Source: Marmoricola sp. (GTDB lineage: Bacteria; Actinomycetota; Actinomycetes; Propionibacteriales; Nocardioidaceae). From it: a stretch of DNA of 8,675 nt. Numbering within the stretch: the stretch's first letter is position 1; each line of letters opens with the position of its first letter. Positions 6,323 to 8,675 of the stretch are shown piece by piece. Position numbers and translations under genes: made by a program. The DNA lies in contig JASLCW010000092.1 in assembly GCA_030151765.1 (NCBI GenBank), forward strand, positions 1 to 8,675. Reading direction: 5' to 3'. A model generated the notes under the pieces. The model ran no database searches, had not been told where the DNA came from, and was given only the letters and a program-made list of their open reading frames with translations.

Positions 6323-8523
6323 CGGGGAACCTTCGGCAGGCCGAGTCCGAACATGGCGATCAGCTCCCTCTGCACCTCGTTGACCCCGCCACCGAAGGTG
6401 AGCACGAGATTCCGCTTCGAGGTGCGGTCCAGATAGTCGATGAGATGGGCGGTCTCCGGATCGGCCGGATCGCCGTACGTGGTGACGATGTCGAGCAACG
6501 CGAGACCGAGTCCCTGCACCTCGTCGGAGGCGAAGACCTTCGAGGAACTCGCGTCGGCGACGGCCGCCGGACCCGAGCGGGCTCCGGAGGCGACACTCCA
6601 GTTGAGCAGCTCGTTGAGCCGGAAGGCCGCCGTCGTCCGGGCGAGTACGTCGTGCACCCGCGGCAGGTCGAGCACCGGAGTGCCGGCGCGGTCGGTCTTG
6701 TCCGCGGCCCACTCGACGACCAGGTCACGCAGCCCCTCGAGCCGGCCGGCCGGGCCGAGCATGACGCGCTCGTGGTTGAGCTGCGTGGTGATCAGCTTCC
6801 AACCCTCGTTCTCGGTGCCCACGAGCATGTCGGCCGGAACCCGGACGTCGTTGTAGTAGGTCGCGTTGACGTGATGCGAGCCGTCCGAGGTGATGATCGG
6901 CGTCCAGCTGTAGCCGGGGTCCCTGGTGTCCACGATGAGCACCGAGATGCCCTTGTGCTTGGGGGCATCCGGGTCGGTGCGGACTGCGAGCCAGATGTAG
7001 TCGGCGGCGTGACCGCCCGTGGTCCACATCTTCTGCCCGTTGACGATCCAGTCGCCGGTGGCCGGGTCCCTCTTCGCGGCACAGCGCAGCGAGGCCAGGT
7101 CGGTCCCGGCATCGGCCTCCGAGTAGCCGATCGCGAAGTGCACGTCGCCGGCCAGGATGTCCTTGAGGAACATGTCCTTCTGCTTCTCCGTGCCGAAGGC
7201 CTGCAGGGTGGGGCCGACGGTCTGCAGGGTCACGCTCGGCAGGTGCACATCGGCACGGGCCGCCTCATTGGCGAAGATCTGCTGCTCGACACCGCCGAGC
7301 CCGTGGCCGCCGTACTCCTTGGGCCAGCCGACGCCCATCCAGCCGTCACTGCCCATCTGCTTGATGGTCCGGTGGTAGGCAGGTCCGTGGCGGTCGGTGA
7401 GCATCTCGACCCGGTCCTCGCGACTCACCAAGCCGCCGAAGTAGTCGCGGGTGCGCCCCTTGAAGTCGCGCTGCTCCGCCGTCAGCTCGGCGTGGTCGCC
7501 GGCGCCCGACGCCGGCACCGCCCCGACGGCGGTCGACGCGCCGCCCAGTGCCCGGACCACGTCGTGGGCGCGCGCGAAATAGCGGTGCAGCGGGTAGGTC
7601 TCGTCGACTCCCATGCCGCCGTGGAGGTGATGGCAGGTCTGCAGCGCGGGCAGCAGGCGCTCGCACACCGACAGCACGGCGATCGCCAGGTCGGTCTCGA
7701 CCGGCTCACCGGCATCGATCCGTCGGACCACCTCGTCCGAGGCGAGCGAGAGCATCCGGGCCGTCACGAAAACATCGGCGATCTGCTGGGCGACAGCCTG
7801 GAACTCGGCGAGCCGGCGGCCGAACTGCTCCCGTTCCCGGATGTAACCCGCGGTCAGGTCGAGGGCACCGGCAAGCAGTCCGGCGGCGGTGACGACGAGG
7901 CTCGCGGCGGCGTACTGGTTCAGGGACGCGGTCGCGTCGGGCAGCACGTGCAGGGCCGGCGCGCCCGCGAAGTCCAGCGTGGCCTCGGCGGTCGCTGCCG
8001 ACGACTGCGTGTCCGTCCGGGTGACACCGGGACCCGTGGGGTCGACGACGGCGACGCCGGCATCCGTGCTCACCAGCAGCAGGACCCGGCCCTCGGGCAG
8101 GGCGACGCGGATCTTGGTGCCGGTCACCACGCCGTCGCGCAGTGTCGTCGCCGGAGCCTCCGGCAGCGCAGCGCCCACCTCGTCGAGCGCGGGTACGACG
8201 ACGAGGCTGCCGTCGAGGATCCCCGGAACCAGTGCGTCGCGAACCTCCGCCGGACCGCCCGCGACCGGGAGCAGCGCGGTGCCGAGCGTCTCCCGGATCG
8301 GCAGGTCGGCGGCGCGGGCGGCGCAGCCGCGCAGCATCACGGCGATGCCGCCGAAGCCGAGGCCCTCACCGCCGACGCTCTCGGGCGCTCCGAGCGAGGT
8401 CAGGCCGGCACCCACGAAGGCGCTCCAGCTGCCGCGTTCGGACTCGGGCCCCTTGTCGAAGACATCGGCCAGCACCGACTCGATCTCGGCCGCGACCCCC
8501 GGGTCCACACCGTTCTCTGCCAA
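6319..8523 (-). CDS. chsE1-chsE2: Fused ChsE1-ChsE2 steroid acyl-CoA dehydrogenase
   Basis: One 734-residue chain containing two acyl-CoA dehydrogenase units. Residues 1 to about 330 resemble ChsE1 (FadE28, 339 residues in M. tuberculosis), ending in HHLHGGMGVDETYPLHRYFA (298-317). About 345-734 resemble ChsE2 (FadE29, 387 residues), with YSEADAGTDLAS (467-478), WTTGGHAADYIW (500-511) and TFGGGVNEVQREL (709-721). The two are separate subunits of an alpha2beta2 flavoenzyme elsewhere; it oxidises 3-oxo-4-pregnene-20-carboxyl-CoA to the 17-ene. Glu585, in NHERVM, is the probable catalytic base; the position that is Glu in MCAD-type enzymes (EGT before NE) is Gly here. The order matches fadE28-fadE29 in the mycobacterial operon. 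The TTG at 8523 is chosen because GAGGAG lies five bases upstream and no other ATG/GTG/TTG precedes it before a TAG. First gene of the operon, just behind a KstR-type operator. FadE34 (ChsE3) is another natural two-domain form, so misnaming is possible but the context favours ChsE1-ChsE2. Confidence 0.9.
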   Translation of the reverse strand: MAENGVDPGVAAEIESVLADVFDKGPESERGSWSAFVGAGLTSLGAPESVGGEGLGFGGIAVMLRGCAARAADLPIRETLGTALLPVAGGPAEVRDALVPGILDGSLVVVPALDEVGAALPEAPATTLRDGVVTGTKIRVALPEGRVLLLVSTDAGVAVVDPTGPGVTRTDTQSSAATAEATLDFAGAPALHVLPDATASLNQYAAASLVVTAAGLLAGALDLTAGYIREREQFGRRLAEFQAVAQQIADVFVTARMLSLASDEVVRRIDAGEPVETDLAIAVLSVCERLLPALQTCHHLHGGMGVDETYPLHRYFARAHDVVRALGGASTAVGAVPASGAGDHAELTAEQRDFKGRTRDYFGGLVSREDRVEMLTDRHGPAYHRTIKQMGSDGWMGVGWPKEYGGHGLGGVEQQIFANEAARADVHLPSVTLQTVGPTLQAFGTEKQKDMFLKDILAGDVHFAIGYSEADAGTDLASLRCAAKRDPATGDWIVNGQKMWTTGGHAADYIWLAVRTDPDAPKHKGISVLIVDTRDPGYSWTPIITSDGSHHVNATYYNDVRVPADMLVGTENEGWKLITTQLNHERVMLGPAGRLEGLRDLVVEWAADKTDRAGTPVLDLPRVHDVLARTTAAFRLNELLNWSVASGARSGPAAVADASSSKVFASDEVQGLGLALLDIVTTYGDPADPETAHLIDYLDRTSKRNLVLTFGGGVNEVQRELIAMFGLGLPKVPR

Positions 8524-8528
8524 GACGT

Positions 8529-8534
8529 CTCCTC
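8529..8534 (-). promoter_or_regulatory. Ribosome-binding site fixing the TTG start of chsE1-chsE2
   Basis: Read on the minus strand this is GAGGAG, five bases before the TTG at 8523. It is the only good Shine-Dalgarno match in the leader and decides in favour of the rare TTG start. Unlike hsaE and kstD, this operon therefore carries a leader in its message. Confidence 0.75.
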
Positions 8535-8551
8535 GAATCGCGCCGCAAATC

Positions 8552-8565
8552 TGGAACGTGTTCTA
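8552..8565. promoter_or_regulatory. KstR-type operator upstream of the side-chain operon
   Basis: TGGAACGTGTTCTA fits the KstR palindrome, with perfect GAAC/GTTC arms around a two-base centre and only one asymmetric base pair in the outer arms. It is the stronger of the two KstR-type sites in the window. It lies 28 bases upstream of the dehydrogenase TTG and 10 bases upstream of the rightward GTG at 8576, so it should control both directions. Expected behaviour is repression without steroid and release when a cholesterol-derived CoA thioester is present. Confidence 0.85.
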
Positions 8566-8570
8566 GTCTA
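8564..8570. promoter_or_regulatory. Overlapping divergent -10 boxes
   Basis: On the plus strand TAGTCT (8564-8569) fits TANNNT and ends six bases before the GTG at 8576, the spacing of a leaderless start. On the minus strand TAGACT (8570-8565) also fits TANNNT and would start the dehydrogenase message near 8558, leaving a leader of about 35 bases with a ribosome site. The two boxes share five bases and touch the operator, so the directions would compete for polymerase and be repressed together. Pattern matches this short are common, so this needs transcript-end data. Confidence 0.45.
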
Positions 8571-8575
8571 ACCCA

Positions 8576-8675
8576 GTGCCCGGACCTCGTGAGCAGTTCG
8601 TCGACTACCTCCAGCATCTTGCCCACGTGCCCCAGGTCGAGATCCCGGAAGGCCGCTGGCTGGACCTGCCCGGTC
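8576..8675 (+). CDS. N-terminus of a divergent gene, possibly an alpha/beta hydrolase
   Basis: An open frame starts with GTG at 8576 and runs off the right edge; 33 residues are visible, beginning VPGPREQFVDYLQHLAHVPQ. The tail, EIPEGRWLDLPG, resembles the first strand that precedes the oxyanion region in many actinobacterial alpha/beta hydrolases, but too little is present for a firm family call. There is no Shine-Dalgarno sequence. A TAGTCT box ends six bases upstream, so translation is probably leaderless. The shared KstR-type operator suggests a role in steroid use. In M. tuberculosis the equivalent flank carries cyp125 on the same strand as the fadE genes, and nothing here looks like a P450. 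Confidence 0.6.
   Translation, partial: MPGPREQFVDYLQHLAHVPQVEIPEGRWLDLPG

Noticed and set aside
6445..8571. A 708-codon plus-strand open frame covering nearly the whole fused dehydrogenase gene and its control region.
   Set aside because: Its length is striking, but it is in the antisense frame kept open by GC-rich third positions. Its translation is compositionally biased and lacks known motifs, while the minus-strand protein has clear acyl-CoA dehydrogenase motifs.

Overview
The window is a compact, high-GC actinobacterial locus for cholesterol/steroid catabolism. Its gene order closely follows the Mycobacterium tuberculosis stretch Rv3536c-Rv3544c (hsaE, kstD, chsH3, [PPE63], ltp2, chsH1, chsH2, fadE29, fadE28). 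The GC-rich codon use, GTG/TTG starts, leaderless starts and two KstR-type operators all suggest an actinomycete. No PPE gene is present and the two FadE genes are fused, so it is unlikely to be a slow-growing mycobacterium. A nocardioform or Nocardioidaceae-like host is possible, but the sequence does not settle it.

Layout: (1) 1-313, minus strand: start of a 2-hydroxydienoate hydratase (hsaE), cut by the left edge. (2) 314-347: a 34-bp divergent control region with one KstR-type palindrome overlapping both candidate -10 boxes. (3) 348-2923, plus strand: kstD (3-ketosteroid delta1-dehydrogenase) and a MaoC-type enoyl-CoA hydratase (ChsH3-like), joined by an ATGA stop/start overlap. (4) 2924-2929: convergent junction, with both stop codons inside a small inverted repeat. 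(5) 2930-8523, minus strand: a five-gene operon. In transcription order it encodes a fused ChsE1-ChsE2 acyl-CoA dehydrogenase, ChsH2, ChsH1, Ltp2 and an unrecognised three-helix membrane protein. The first four overlap stop-to-start. (6) 8524-8575: a second divergent control region with a strong KstR-type palindrome. (7) 8576 to the right edge, plus strand: the start of another gene, possibly an alpha/beta hydrolase.

How the genes work together: ChsE1-ChsE2, ChsH1/ChsH2 and Ltp2 are the last three steps that remove the three-carbon steroid side-chain remnant. They act on 3-oxo-4-pregnene-20-carboxyl-CoA by dehydrogenation, hydration and retro-aldol cleavage, giving androstenedione and propionyl-CoA. 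KstD then desaturates ring A so that the rings can be opened. HsaE acts on the small dienoate released from the A/B-ring cleavage branch. The ChsH3-like protein would hydrate an enoyl-CoA in an earlier side-chain cycle.

The enzymology is well known, so I do not claim a wholly new system. The unusual points are the single-chain ChsE1-ChsE2 fusion, the very tight divergent leaderless promoters under single operators, and an undescribed membrane protein with propeller-like repeats at the end of the side-chain operon. No gene-free stretch longer than 52 bases exists, and no RNA gene, CRISPR array or mobile element was seen.
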